DNA from: UBA11346 sp038060575
Lineage (GTDB): Bacteria; Planctomycetota; UBA11346
Assembly: GCA_964652775.1 (NCBI GenBank)
Contig: CAZZAM010000001.1
Coordinates: forward strand, 1 to 64,000
Length of the DNA: 64,000 bases
Direction: 5' to 3'
Made by a program: the position numbers and the translations under genes. Each line of letters opens with the position of its first letter. The stretch's first letter is position 1. The notes under the pieces were generated by a model that was not told the DNA's origin, ran no database searches, and worked only from the letters and a program-made list of their open reading frames with translations. Positions 25,726-35,452 of the stretch are shown here, piece by piece.

Positions 25726-27327
25726 TCAACCCTTGTAGAAGTCAGGGATAATGGTGCGCACGACATTCTCGACATCCAGTATCTCGGTCACTTTGCTGTT
25801 GATGACCAAGCAGCCCTTGATGCCAGCTCGGGATGCCTTCTGGTGCTGTTTGATCGGTTCCTCAACGGTGTCGATGATCTTGCCAACCACGAGTCCAACC
25901 TGCCGGTTGCCATGGGCATGGACGACGACGGGAATAATTCCTGGGGAAACTCCAGCCTCCGGATTTCGTGGGCTGACCCGCCGTTCTGGCAACACCTGAA
26001 ATACGCGGATGTGGGGCAGGATATCGCCTCGATATTGGATGACCTCCAGATCACCGGCTGATTCAATTTGGGTGATGTCCATTTCTTCAAGCCTGATCAC
26101 CTGCGTGAGTGGAACAGCCATGCGTCCATCGTCAGGACTCTGGAAGACCAAGAGCGGGTCACGCGCATCGCCCACCACGCCTTCGGCGACTTTGGCCGCT
26201 TCTTTGTCCTTCCCGACCGCATGGACCCGAGTTCCAAGTCCGAAGACATCAAGAATGAGCGCCACTGCACCATCACCAAGGAAATTTGCACCGGCGAATA
26301 CCGATAGACTCTTGAGCTGTTTATCCAGCGGTTTAACGACGATTTCACCGGTATCGAGTACCTCGTCCACGACCACGCCAAACTGATGTTCGTCCGCCTG
26401 CAGCACCACGATATTGATCGCTGCGGCATTGCTCTGCACCAGTTGCAGTTCCTTGTTCAAATACACCAACGGCAACAAGCGGCCGCGGAGACGGTACACC
26501 GGGGCACCATACACATCCTCGATGGCTTGCGCTGCCTGTTCATGTTCGATGCGGACAAGTTCCAGCAAATTGACCTGCGGGATCGCGAAGCGCTCGCCGC
26601 CACTGACCACCACCAGTGCGGGGATGATCGCCAAGGTCAGTGGAATCTTAATGGTGATCGTCGTACCCTTGCCAACAGCACTGGCGATATCGACCGTGCC
26701 ACCGATTTTTTCTATGTTGGTACGGACCACATCCATGCCGACACCACGACCGCTGATGTTCGTCACCTTCTCGGCAGTCGAGAATCCGGCAGCAAAGATC
26801 AAATTCAGGATCTCGCGCACCTTCATCCGTCCAGCTTGATCTGTCGTGATAAGCCCTTTTTCAATGGCCTTGGCTTTGATCCGCGCGGGATCAATACCGG
26901 CTCCATCGTCCTGGATTTGCAGCGATACCTTGCAGCCCTCGTGATAAGCACGTAACAAGACGCGCCCTTCTTCAGGCTTGCCTGCTGCGCGACGCTTATC
27001 TGGCATCTCGATCGCATGATCCACCGAATTGCGCACCATGTGGGTCAGGGGATCTTTGATCGCTTCGATGATCGACTTGTCGAGTTCGGTATCCTTGCCT
27101 TCCATGTCCAAGCGAACTTGTTTCCCGACCGCACGGGCAAGATCGCGAACAACCCGCGGCAGTTTGCCCCAGACCGCCTCAACCGGCTGCATACGCGTCT
27201 TCATCACCTCTTCCTGCAGCTGAGTGGTTATATGGTCGATCTCGTTTAGTATTCCACGAATGGCATCGACTGTCCGCAACAGACTGCTGTTCATATCCGG
27301 GTTCAGCGATAACGCACCGTCCCTCAA
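25726..27327 (-). CDS. cheA: CheA kinase core and CheW-like domains (C-terminal part of a broken cheA)
   Basis: 533 residues from a TTG, open to the end. It contains the second helix of the dimerisation domain (QLQEEVMKTRMQPVEAVW), the ATPase domain with N box (HMVRNSVDHAIE), G1 (DDGAGID) and G2 (GRGVGMDVV), then two CheW-like domains (about 215-350 and 370-530). The first dimerisation helix and the usual linker are missing: HPt-type sequence (SLLRTVDAIRGILNEI) runs straight into HITTQLQEEV. The HPt domain lies upstream in the same frame but is cut off by a TGA at 27379-27381. As it stands the protein lacks the phosphoryl-accepting His domain. Translation from this TTG is uncertain. Confidence 0.85.
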   Translation of the reverse strand: MRDGALSLNPDMNSSLLRTVDAIRGILNEIDHITTQLQEEVMKTRMQPVEAVWGKLPRVVRDLARAVGKQVRLDMEGKDTELDKSIIEAIKDPLTHMVRNSVDHAIEMPDKRRAAGKPEEGRVLLRAYHEGCKVSLQIQDDGAGIDPARIKAKAIEKGLITTDQAGRMKVREILNLIFAAGFSTAEKVTNISGRGVGMDVVRTNIEKIGGTVDIASAVGKGTTITIKIPLTLAIIPALVVVSGGERFAIPQVNLLELVRIEHEQAAQAIEDVYGAPVYRLRGRLLPLVYLNKELQLVQSNAAAINIVVLQADEHQFGVVVDEVLDTGEIVVKPLDKQLKSLSVFAGANFLGDGAVALILDVFGLGTRVHAVGKDKEAAKVAEGVVGDARDPLLVFQSPDDGRMAVPLTQVIRLEEMDITQIESAGDLEVIQYRGDILPHIRVFQVLPERRVSPRNPEAGVSPGIIPVVVHAHGNRQVGLVVGKIIDTVEEPIKQHQKASRAGIKGCLVINSKVTEILDVENVVRTIIPDFYKG

Positions 27328-27536
27328 TTTGGTCAGCAGGCTTTCTCCGGCATGAGCAACGACCTGAAGCTTTTCGAATCAGAAGAATCCGCTCGTTCCC
27401 TTGACCGTATGGATGGTTCGGAAAATCAACGAGATGACCTCCCTATTATTGGGATCCTGCTCAACTTGCAGAAACTCTTTGTCGAGCCAATCGAGGTTTT
27501 CGTAACTCTCGACTAGAAATTCTTTGACCAGTCCAT
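27328..27536 (-). pseudogene. cheA: 5' part of cheA: HPt domain with nonsense and probable frameshift
   Basis: The minus frame reads VKEFLVESYENLDWLDKEFL, then IFRTIHTVKGTSGFF, stop, FEKLQVVAHAGESLL, which is the HPt domain of CheA. The phospho-accepting His codon is 27409-27411. The TGA at 27379-27381 stands where CheA proteins have Gly (GFFGF), so GGA to TGA is the simplest change. The expected start, ATG 27536-27534 behind GGAGG, is out of frame by one base with VKEFL, and no ATG, GTG or TTG is in frame upstream of the HPt. Two lesions so close together suggest decay, although sequencing or assembly error cannot be excluded. Confidence 0.75.
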
Positions 27537-27643
27537 CAAGGAGCCTCCGTTGCTCTCTGCATACATAGGCAGGTCGGCATCCGGCAGCAAGCGCGGCCCC
27601 TGGCAGAAGGAATCAACCCGATTGATGGACTATTATGTCCTAC

Positions 27644-30600
27644 TCAGGGCTGATAGATCCACACCTTGCCTTCGATGGAAACGATGACGAGGTTCCCATT
27701 CCAGATGATCGGTGGCAATAGGTCGGAACCAGCGTCGATTACAAAGGATGACGGTCCAAATACCTGCAGCACGCTACCGCGAGCGACAACCGCATGGCCG
27801 GCCCACGTCATTGCAGCCTGGATTCGCTTGCCCTGAGTGACTTGCTCAATGCGGCCCACTTCGGACCAAGCACTCGGGCCTCGTAAGAGAATCCGACCAA
27901 TCGCCGTTATCGCTACTCCAGGACCACCAGCGATACTCGTCTCGGGCAAGGCTTCGGTTTTCACGACGGTGCCGTCCCAGCTCCAGCGCTGCGTCGCACA
28001 TACACCACTTAAACCGCCGGCGTCGTGCCAAGCAGCCAAGATTGGACCGGAAAGCGTGTCCACTTGCTCCAGGTGACCATCTTCGGCGCGTAGGCGCTCT
28101 AGCCGACCATCACTATGTGCTGCCAACAGCATGTCGCCTTGTAAAATTACCTGCGCAGCAAATGGCGCCCCAACCGGGCTCCGCCACAATTGGCGCGAGT
28201 CAGTTCGATCAATGGCCCAAATCCGACCGTCTAAACCAGGCACCATGAGCAATTCCCGATCAAGGACCAATGGGCTGCGGTAACTGAGTGGGACCCAGTC
28301 TGACGCCACCGGCAAAGGGAACCGCTGCGTCTCTTTACCGTCACTACGTACGGCTAGGCGCTCGCGAGTGGTAAGCAGAATGCCGTCGCCGAATGCGGCA
28401 ACCGGAGCAAATACCGGCTCGTTTAAAACAGCCGTTCCAGTGATCGCCATGGTTACGGCCTGGGAATTCGGGGTCGCCAACGACACGAGGTGGCTTCGAT
28501 CGGCAAGCCAGAGAGCGCCACGGACGACAGCGGGAAGCGCGGTGAGCGGATGCCCCACATCCAGCTTGACCATGGGCGTTCGCTCCAGCCGGGCCGCCAA
28601 ACGCCAACCAGCCTCTGCGTTTGATCCCTTGACGCTGACTGCCGCATATCCGGCATGACGAATCTGTAACGTGAGATCGACCCGTTCATCGGCCGAGATA
28701 TCTAACACGATGGGCGTAACACCAAGCACCTTCTCATGTGCACCGATCACCTCGGCTCCGATTGGCATGGATGTGATGACCAGCGGCAAATAGGCGAGAC
28801 CAATTTCTCGTGCAATGGCATCGCACGCAGCCACATCACCCCGCCGCAAGGCGATTTGCAATTCCGCACGCAATTGAACATGGCGCGCCGCTTTGGTTTT
28901 TGCATCCTCCAGATCAACCGATGCCTCTTTGACAACCAGGGTCTGCTGCCAATCGGCGCGCTTGACTATAACCTCCAAGGCGGCAACTGCGCCCTTCCAG
29001 TCTCCGGCGCGGCCCAAACGGTGGGCATGATCCAGCGCAGCACGAGCATGTGCTTCAAGTATGCGGAAAGTCTGGGCACGTGCCTTCAATGCGTCAATGA
29101 GGGCCGTGTCGGTGTCAGGAATTTGCCCGGCCAAGGAATTCATCTCTTCCGCCCGCTCAGCGGCATTCCGAGAATTACTGGCGGCACACGATGCCAGCGT
29201 ACTGATCAAACGTTCAATCCGATTGCCTTCGCTCAATTGTGAAAAGGTCTTTTTTATAACGCTCAGTTTGTTACGAGCCGCATCAAGTGCCTCAGAGTTC
29301 GCGCCATTGGCGATGACATCAACCGCCGCGTTTATTGCCGATTCGACCCGATCGCCGACCGTTTTTGCAACCGCAGCAGCCGAGGCCGCACGCGCCTCAA
29401 TGTCAGCACCAGCGCCGACGCCGCCAATACGCAACTGCGCTAATTCGGCTTGTACTTCCTTGTAGGCACCCGCCTGAGCCCGCTGTTCGAACTGCGTGAG
29501 CTGCTCAAGCAACTGCTTGAGCCGACCCTGAAGCTCGCCCTCCAGCGTCACCAATCGTGCCTCCAACGTTGCATCTGGTCGTGACTGGCGAACTCGGGCG
29601 AGCGATGATAAGCGGATGTGCAGTGGCTGTGCGACCGACTGAGCCGCTTCCATCGTTTCGATCCGCCATTTTGCAAGCACACTCAATGCGCCGGCAGAGC
29701 GATGCGCCTGCGCCGCGTCTACCGCCGCCATTGCACCGGTGATATCACCGGTGGTAAGTCGGGCCCGTACTTCCTGGGTCAGCGCCTCAGAATCAGCCCG
29801 CACGTCCTCCTCAACATCGTGGAGACGCTGGGTCAGCGCAGCAACCTCGGGCATCGACCGAATCCGGGAACGGGCGAGGTTAAAGTCTTCGTTCTTGATC
29901 GCCTCGAGGATCAGTGTGTGTTCTGCTTCTATCGCTGATTCCACGCGTTGTTGCAAGCCGGCAATAACGCGACTTGACGACAGATCTGATTCGACCCGCT
30001 TGCGCATTTCTCCAACTTTCTGACGCGCATCAACCCATTGGCGTCCAGCGATAAGCTGAACGATTTCTTCCTCGTTTTGCCTGAGTTCATCCTGCTTGCG
30101 GCTATAGTTGTATACCAAGACCGCGATGCCTATGCAGATCGCCAATAAGGCGACGAGGCCGATAAAAACCACCGATCGTCCGCCATCACGCTGCTTACTA
30201 CTATGGTAGGGCGTTATATTGGAGACCATCGCAGATTTCGCCGCAGAAGCTGCCCCAGCCATCCCGACTGGAATCGCCGTCATCGGTGCGCCACCACTGA
30301 GAATGCCACTTGGTGCCCGTGGCTCGGAAGCAGCTTTTTGTTGAATCACTTTTTTCGCGACCAGCGATCGCAAGACGCGGCCAAGATTGAGACTGCTGTC
30401 CCGACAGAGTTCGGCGATTTGCTCAACCGTCGATTTGCCGTCAATAAAGTTAAGGACCAACTTTTCATATTCACTGAGTTGTCCCGAGGACTGTTCGCCC
30501 TCGGACAAAGCGAACACGATCTGCCAATTGGGGATTTCCCGTTCGACCGCAACAATGTCATTGACGCGTTGGTCACAAGTCTTGATTAGCGACTCGACGC

Positions 30601-31027
30601 CAATGCGCATCTTCAGCGCGGAGGCGCCGATCGACAAGGTTTCCGGGCCGCTACCTTCCGTAAATGAAATGTTGGTGCACGGACCGCGGAACCCGCGCGT
30701 CAATGCATCCTCGATCATGGATTGGGAAACCTGATCCGCTTCAGCCTCACTGATCAATTGGCGCTCCATCAAATAGGCCCGCGCCTTGGTCCCGGCAGTG
30801 ATGGCGGCACGCAGTTCGGCTAAGCCAGCATCGTCGACCTTGTGATACTCACGACAGGCATCAGCAAACGCCTGTTCGAGATCACGATGGATATCAACGG
30901 CCACTGGATCGCCTGCGACGAGGCAGATCGTCAGGCCAAACCCGTCGCCAAGAGCAGTGAAACAGCCCGACAGTTTCTGTCGGTGCAGGGAATGAAACCT
31001 CTCGACCAATTGCGAATCGAGCAGCAT
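27644..31027 (-). CDS. Giant membrane protein: PATAN/DUF4388-like head, TM, coiled coil, PEGA, beta-propeller
   Basis: 1127 residues, no signal peptide. The cytoplasmic head (about 1-235) resembles DUF4388/PATAN regions and ends in a winged-helix-like unit (SEYEKLVLNFIDGKSTVEQI, LGRVLRSLVAKKVI). A transmembrane helix at about 285-305 (VVFIGLVALLAICIGIAVLV) is followed by a long coiled coil (about 310-740). A PEGA-like domain (about 752-800, PLVITSMPIGAEVIGAHEKV) and a PQQ-type beta-propeller to the end (SPLVLDRELLMVPGLDGRIW, AIDRTDSRQLW) complete it. The propeller should lie in the periplasm. The gene sits between its paralogue-like neighbour and cheA on the same strand. The role is inferred to be sensing and passing a signal to the head. 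Confidence 0.85.
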   Translation of the reverse strand: MLLDSQLVERFHSLHRQKLSGCFTALGDGFGLTICLVAGDPVAVDIHRDLEQAFADACREYHKVDDAGLAELRAAITAGTKARAYLMERQLISEAEADQVSQSMIEDALTRGFRGPCTNISFTEGSGPETLSIGASALKMRIGVESLIKTCDQRVNDIVAVEREIPNWQIVFALSEGEQSSGQLSEYEKLVLNFIDGKSTVEQIAELCRDSSLNLGRVLRSLVAKKVIQQKAASEPRAPSGILSGGAPMTAIPVGMAGAASAAKSAMVSNITPYHSSKQRDGGRSVVFIGLVALLAICIGIAVLVYNYSRKQDELRQNEEEIVQLIAGRQWVDARQKVGEMRKRVESDLSSSRVIAGLQQRVESAIEAEHTLILEAIKNEDFNLARSRIRSMPEVAALTQRLHDVEEDVRADSEALTQEVRARLTTGDITGAMAAVDAAQAHRSAGALSVLAKWRIETMEAAQSVAQPLHIRLSSLARVRQSRPDATLEARLVTLEGELQGRLKQLLEQLTQFEQRAQAGAYKEVQAELAQLRIGGVGAGADIEARAASAAAVAKTVGDRVESAINAAVDVIANGANSEALDAARNKLSVIKKTFSQLSEGNRIERLISTLASCAASNSRNAAERAEEMNSLAGQIPDTDTALIDALKARAQTFRILEAHARAALDHAHRLGRAGDWKGAVAALEVIVKRADWQQTLVVKEASVDLEDAKTKAARHVQLRAELQIALRRGDVAACDAIAREIGLAYLPLVITSMPIGAEVIGAHEKVLGVTPIVLDISADERVDLTLQIRHAGYAAVSVKGSNAEAGWRLAARLERTPMVKLDVGHPLTALPAVVRGALWLADRSHLVSLATPNSQAVTMAITGTAVLNEPVFAPVAAFGDGILLTTRERLAVRSDGKETQRFPLPVASDWVPLSYRSPLVLDRELLMVPGLDGRIWAIDRTDSRQLWRSPVGAPFAAQVILQGDMLLAAHSDGRLERLRAEDGHLEQVDTLSGPILAAWHDAGGLSGVCATQRWSWDGTVVKTEALPETSIAGGPGVAITAIGRILLRGPSAWSEVGRIEQVTQGKRIQAAMTWAGHAVVARGSVLQVFGPSSFVIDAGSDLLPPIIWNGNLVIVSIEGKVWIYQP

Positions 31028-31129
31028 CGCTAACTCCGGTGGGTCATTACCGGGACGGACTTCCCGGCCGTAGGAATGTAGGCTGCGCCGTCAGGGCCGC
31101 CAGTGCCGACCCAGGTCAACAGCTGATGG

Positions 31130-34100
31130 TCAGGGTTGGAAGGCTGTCAGGCTGCCATTGCCGGTAATGGCATAGACACCTGACTTGCTCAGTCCGACCG
31201 CCGTTGGGACGGCGTCCAAGGGGGTTGACCATAGGAGGTTCCCATCCTTGAATACGAGGAGATGGCTGTCTACGCAACCGATGACGACGCGATCGCCCAT
31301 GGCAGCTGGTGGAGCCGCAGCATCCACTGGCAGTGGCAATGCAGCTTGTACTGAGCCGTCGATCCCGACGCGAGAGACCTGTTTTCCACAAGCAATGTAG
31401 ATGACATTGCCTGAAACAATCGGGTCACCTACCGCTGGAGCTACCAGTTGGTGGCTCCAACGCAGACTGCCCTCGCGTTCACCCAGAGTGAAGCAAACCA
31501 GCCGGGAACCATCCAGAATCGCTACCGCATCTGTTTCGGACACCAGCAAGAGTTGGCCGATGTCCGCAGCCTGGACATGCAATTCCCATAGCTGTTTCTT
31601 GGTCGATTCCTCGACCGCGACAAGTCGGCCGCGAGTATCGGCAATCACCAGCATGCGGTCGATGCCCTTGGTGATGGCCACCGGTCCACTGGTGGCGGCA
31701 GCCGACAAAGGAATTTTTGTCGTCAATTGGGCACCAGGCGTACCGCTGTAGATTGCTTCCGCCGCAAAGGCGATGCGCGGAGTTGCGCCCATAACGTCGT
31801 TGACATAGGAAATTGGGCGGCCACGCACTTCGGCCTTTGTCGCATACGCCACTGCGGCCCCACGGTTATCAAAGAGCCGCACGCCTGTTCCGGGCAAAGC
31901 AACCGCAATCCGTCCGTCTGGGAATAATCCTGGCAAATCGTGTAAACGTGACCGTCCACCACCGAGGGCATCATCCACAGCGAGTGCCCCCTGCGAACGC
32001 TTCTGCCCAGTATTCGCCAGCGTGATGACGCAGTCGGTTCCGGCGAGGATGATCTCGTCACTGCTGTTTACTTGAATTGAGCCGATCTGATGACCTACAT
32101 CCACGTGCCATTGTCCAGCACGATGGAGTTCGGCAGCCAGACGCCACTGCTGGGCAGCATCACGAATTGATTTGGTAACCGGCTGCCAACCTGCGGCCTC
32201 GATCACCAAATCTCCTTGCTGTCCCGGGGTGTACTGCACCACGGCGGAGGGTGTTTGTCCTATGATCTTTCCATTCAGGCGGACTGTGGCACCTGCAGGC
32301 ATGGACTCGACAACCAGCGGCAAAACAAAATCAGCGGGCAGTTGCGTGCCATAACCGGCAACCAAATCACGCCCAGCGCTCCAAGCTTGTTCCCACTGCC
32401 GATTGTCCAGAAAGCCGCGGTAGCGCGCATATTTATCCTTCTTCGCCGTCTCGGCACGGACCTGAACCTCATGGCGTTGGCGGATAGCCGCCGTGTCAGG
32501 TGCGCCTGGATGGCGAGCGATGAACGCAGCCAGTCGCTCAATGGACGCATCGTTGCCAAGCGCCGCGACATCGGCTTTCGCGCTACTGAGCTCAGTGGCA
32601 ATCGCAGCACGTGCCTGCCGTACCGAGTCACCGGCACTCCAAGCCACCGCAGTTTGCTCGACAGCGGCAAGTTCTGCATCCGCGCGAAGCAAGTCAGAGG
32701 TTCGTAGCCTTTCCACATTCCGCAGCGCTCGCTCGATAGAGGCATTGACCGCGTCAGCCTGAGGCGCCAACCGCGCGATAGCCGCACGCGCCTTGGTCGC
32801 CACTTCCTCGTTGGGCGATTCAGCTACGTCCCGGAACTGAGACATAGCCGCACCCAAGCTTCCGCTTGCCTCTGTTGCCTGAGCCGCAGCCAGCAGTCGC
32901 GGCGCATCCTGAATTTGCTTCAGTTTGTTATCGCGATTTTTCTTTTGCGCGGACAACCGTGATAACAAGTCCTTGATACGTGGGGTGGAGTCGTCTTTGA
33001 ATACAGCAATATGCGCGCTTAGATCGGTGTCAGCTCGTTTCAGATCACCGGTTTCGATCATGCCATGTACACGTTCGATGTCTCGCGAAGCGGTGTGCTG
33101 GAATGCTACCTGCCAGGTACCCGTGACGTCCGCCATAGACCTCCGAATACGACGCCAGCGATCGCCATCACCCAACGACTCGATGCGGCTACTGAGATCG
33201 TCAATGCCACCTGGAACAACCGTTTTGAGTGCCGCCAATTGGGTGCCCTTGGGATCCTTTTCCGCATCGACAATTTGTTCTTGAAGCGCCTCGATCTCCT
33301 TGTGCAGACCGCGTTCCTTCATGATCGGATAAATTGCCGCGGCAGCGCCAAGAGCGATGACGAGGAACGAGGCCGCATACACCAGGGCAATACGATTGCC
33401 CACCCTCTGGGTAGCGGCGAGGATTTCGACCAATCGCGAGGTGCGCGGGTCATCACTGGGCATTGTGCGTAGCGCTGCCCGATAGCTGCGGATCGCAGCC
33501 CAGTAGCGGCGAACGCGACGGAACTGGTGTCCGTTCTCAATTTGCGTCTCGACAAACCGATCGTGAACAACCGTTTCAACCTGCCGAATATGAGCAAGCA
33601 GATCCGGATTGTCGGATTGAATGGACGCAACCTCACGCCAGATAGTCAATGCGGCTTCCCAATCTTCGGTCTGCTCCTTGAGACGAGCCATCGCCACCAG
33701 GGAGTCGAGTCGATCCAGCATGCCTTCTTTGCTGGTGACCGAAGCGGTCGCCTTCACTTTGTCGGGATTGACCAGTCGAGTGGTTGCTGGAGTGCCACCA
33801 GCCCGGCGGGTTGCTGAACCACGATGTGGATCCGCGCCGCAGAAAATACACAAACGGTCAGAAACTCCAACTGGCCGCCCGCACGACAAACATGTCAACT
33901 GTAACGAGGCATTGCACTTTTGGCATTCTTGGGCTTCGCGATGGTTGACCTCGCTGCACTGGACGCAGACGACCACGTCTTCGGACTGCTCGTCCTTGGC
34001 CGCGGTCGAGAATATCTTCGCGAGTTGTCGCCGCGCCTGTTCGTTAGTTTTGTCCAAATCAATAATCTTGAGACAGGTCGAGCGTGCATCCTCTAGTCGA

Positions 34101-35209
34101 TCCAGGGCTGCGTATTCCTCGACCAAGGCGTGCAGTTCTTTGACTGCTTCGGGCTGATTACGTTTGCTGTCCTGGCCAAGCAAACAGCGAATGAGGGTCT
34201 GGCGAATGGCTGGGTCTGCCGGCTGCAGTTGCACTGCCTTCCGCGCATGGTCCAAAGCCGAATCAAACTGTTTGGCATTCAATGCACCAATGGCGAGCTG
34301 GGCAAACGACGATGCTGCCTCCGGGGCATCGCCCATCTTGCTGACGCAGTTCGCCAATTTCTGCGCGGTTTCCTCATCACCTGGTCGGGCCGCCAACGCA
34401 CGACGGTAAAGCGATGCGGCGCGCGGGAAGTCTTGTTTGGTAACTAGAAAATCACCGTGATAAATGATGTCATCCCGGGTCAACGGCACCGCCAACCCCT
34501 GGTCCATCAACTTGACCAAGATCAGCCAAGCATCCAAACGCGTCGCAATGCTATCGCGGATAATGTCGTCAACTGAACGCACTGCATCAACCAATGGAAC
34601 GATTGCTGATGCCGGGTATTCTTTGCTCACTTCCTTGAGTTGGTCTTCCATCCCTTCACGCGGACCCAGCACGATGCCGCCATCGGGCAACGCCTGACGG
34701 ACGCGTTCCCACTCATCCTGCCGACGGGCGGACTCCATGAGCAGTGAATTGATATTGAACACGAGCCCATCCGCGCGCGCGCGTTCGACCGATTCAGTTG
34801 CTTCTACGTCTTGCGGCCCGGCATCATGAAACACAAAATCGGCGTAGTCCCAGGTGAACAGGCTCTGCAGCTCTTCTTCTGCTTGGCGCTGAATAGCCTC
34901 ACTGACCGATCCCTGACCGATCACACCAGTCTCGATCAAGCGTGCGACAATCTGCGATTCGCGACCAGAGCCAGATATCTGCGCCACTTCGGAAGCACCG
35001 AGTTTACCATCCAGAACCAATCGACGAAGGAGTGCCTGGCGCTCTGCGCCATGCCGGAAACTGATGCCGATCAACTCACCTTGATCGAAGACCACATCGC
35101 GTCCGCCTTCGGGTGCCGCCAAACGCAGCATGCCGGTAGCCTTGATACGACTGAGGGTCTGAAGCACCTCAGGTAATGCGAGTGTCCGTAAATTTCCTGC
35201 GAAACCCAT
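31130..35209 (-). CDS. Giant membrane protein: PATAN (DUF4388), TPR, zinc ribbons, TM, coiled coil, PEGA, beta-propeller
   Basis: 1359 residues. The N-terminal PATAN/DUF4388 domain (about 1-130) starts FAGNLRTLALPEVLQTLSRI and has RDVVFDQGELIGISF. TPR-type helices follow (about 240-410), then a double zinc ribbon with four CxxC pairs (about 415-460: CVQC, CQKC, CLSC, CIFC), more helices, a transmembrane helix at about 606-632 (IALVYAASFLVIALGAAAAIY), a coiled coil (to about 950), a PEGA domain (about 956-1010: PLVVESMPAGATVRLNGKII) and a PQQ-type propeller. It shares the TM/coil/PEGA/propeller half with the next gene. PATAN domains are known from prokaryotic signalling proteins. The likely job is a periplasmic sensor with a cytoplasmic output platform. 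Confidence 0.88.
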   Translation of the reverse strand: MGFAGNLRTLALPEVLQTLSRIKATGMLRLAAPEGGRDVVFDQGELIGISFRHGAERQALLRRLVLDGKLGASEVAQISGSGRESQIVARLIETGVIGQGSVSEAIQRQAEEELQSLFTWDYADFVFHDAGPQDVEATESVERARADGLVFNINSLLMESARRQDEWERVRQALPDGGIVLGPREGMEDQLKEVSKEYPASAIVPLVDAVRSVDDIIRDSIATRLDAWLILVKLMDQGLAVPLTRDDIIYHGDFLVTKQDFPRAASLYRRALAARPGDEETAQKLANCVSKMGDAPEAASSFAQLAIGALNAKQFDSALDHARKAVQLQPADPAIRQTLIRCLLGQDSKRNQPEAVKELHALVEEYAALDRLEDARSTCLKIIDLDKTNEQARRQLAKIFSTAAKDEQSEDVVVCVQCSEVNHREAQECQKCNASLQLTCLSCGRPVGVSDRLCIFCGADPHRGSATRRAGGTPATTRLVNPDKVKATASVTSKEGMLDRLDSLVAMARLKEQTEDWEAALTIWREVASIQSDNPDLLAHIRQVETVVHDRFVETQIENGHQFRRVRRYWAAIRSYRAALRTMPSDDPRTSRLVEILAATQRVGNRIALVYAASFLVIALGAAAAIYPIMKERGLHKEIEALQEQIVDAEKDPKGTQLAALKTVVPGGIDDLSSRIESLGDGDRWRRIRRSMADVTGTWQVAFQHTASRDIERVHGMIETGDLKRADTDLSAHIAVFKDDSTPRIKDLLSRLSAQKKNRDNKLKQIQDAPRLLAAAQATEASGSLGAAMSQFRDVAESPNEEVATKARAAIARLAPQADAVNASIERALRNVERLRTSDLLRADAELAAVEQTAVAWSAGDSVRQARAAIATELSSAKADVAALGNDASIERLAAFIARHPGAPDTAAIRQRHEVQVRAETAKKDKYARYRGFLDNRQWEQAWSAGRDLVAGYGTQLPADFVLPLVVESMPAGATVRLNGKIIGQTPSAVVQYTPGQQGDLVIEAAGWQPVTKSIRDAAQQWRLAAELHRAGQWHVDVGHQIGSIQVNSSDEIILAGTDCVITLANTGQKRSQGALAVDDALGGGRSRLHDLPGLFPDGRIAVALPGTGVRLFDNRGAAVAYATKAEVRGRPISYVNDVMGATPRIAFAAEAIYSGTPGAQLTTKIPLSAAATSGPVAITKGIDRMLVIADTRGRLVAVEESTKKQLWELHVQAADIGQLLLVSETDAVAILDGSRLVCFTLGEREGSLRWSHQLVAPAVGDPIVSGNVIYIACGKQVSRVGIDGSVQAALPLPVDAAAPPAAMGDRVVIGCVDSHLLVFKDGNLLWSTPLDAVPTAVGLSKSGVYAITGNGSLTAFQP

Positions 35210-35452
35210 GTGGGCACGGTAGATGGAGAGCCGTTGACGTCAACGAAAGGTCTGGGAGCTCACAGCCTGATGAAATCGGAGCAAACCGAGTACGATTCGT
35301 CGCTTTCCAGCGGTTCCGAGCGATCCGTGATCATTTGGCGGATCATTGTGCTACAAGTCCTGAGCCTGAGCGACCCGCCATCTTGCCGAAGCCGGGTCCA
35401 CCGACACCCTTTGTGCTGTGCAACGCACCCTGGCCCACAGCGTATGATCACT

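Noticed and set aside
27379..27381. TGA in cheA read as an amino acid (recoding or selenocysteine)
   Set aside because: Many genes in the window end in TGA, the lost residue is Gly, no SECIS-like stem was noticed, and a second lesion exists close by.
35210..35452. Upstream part of the pseudopilin reading frame
   Set aside because: It would put about 80 non-pilin residues before the cleavage signal, which must be close to the N-terminus.
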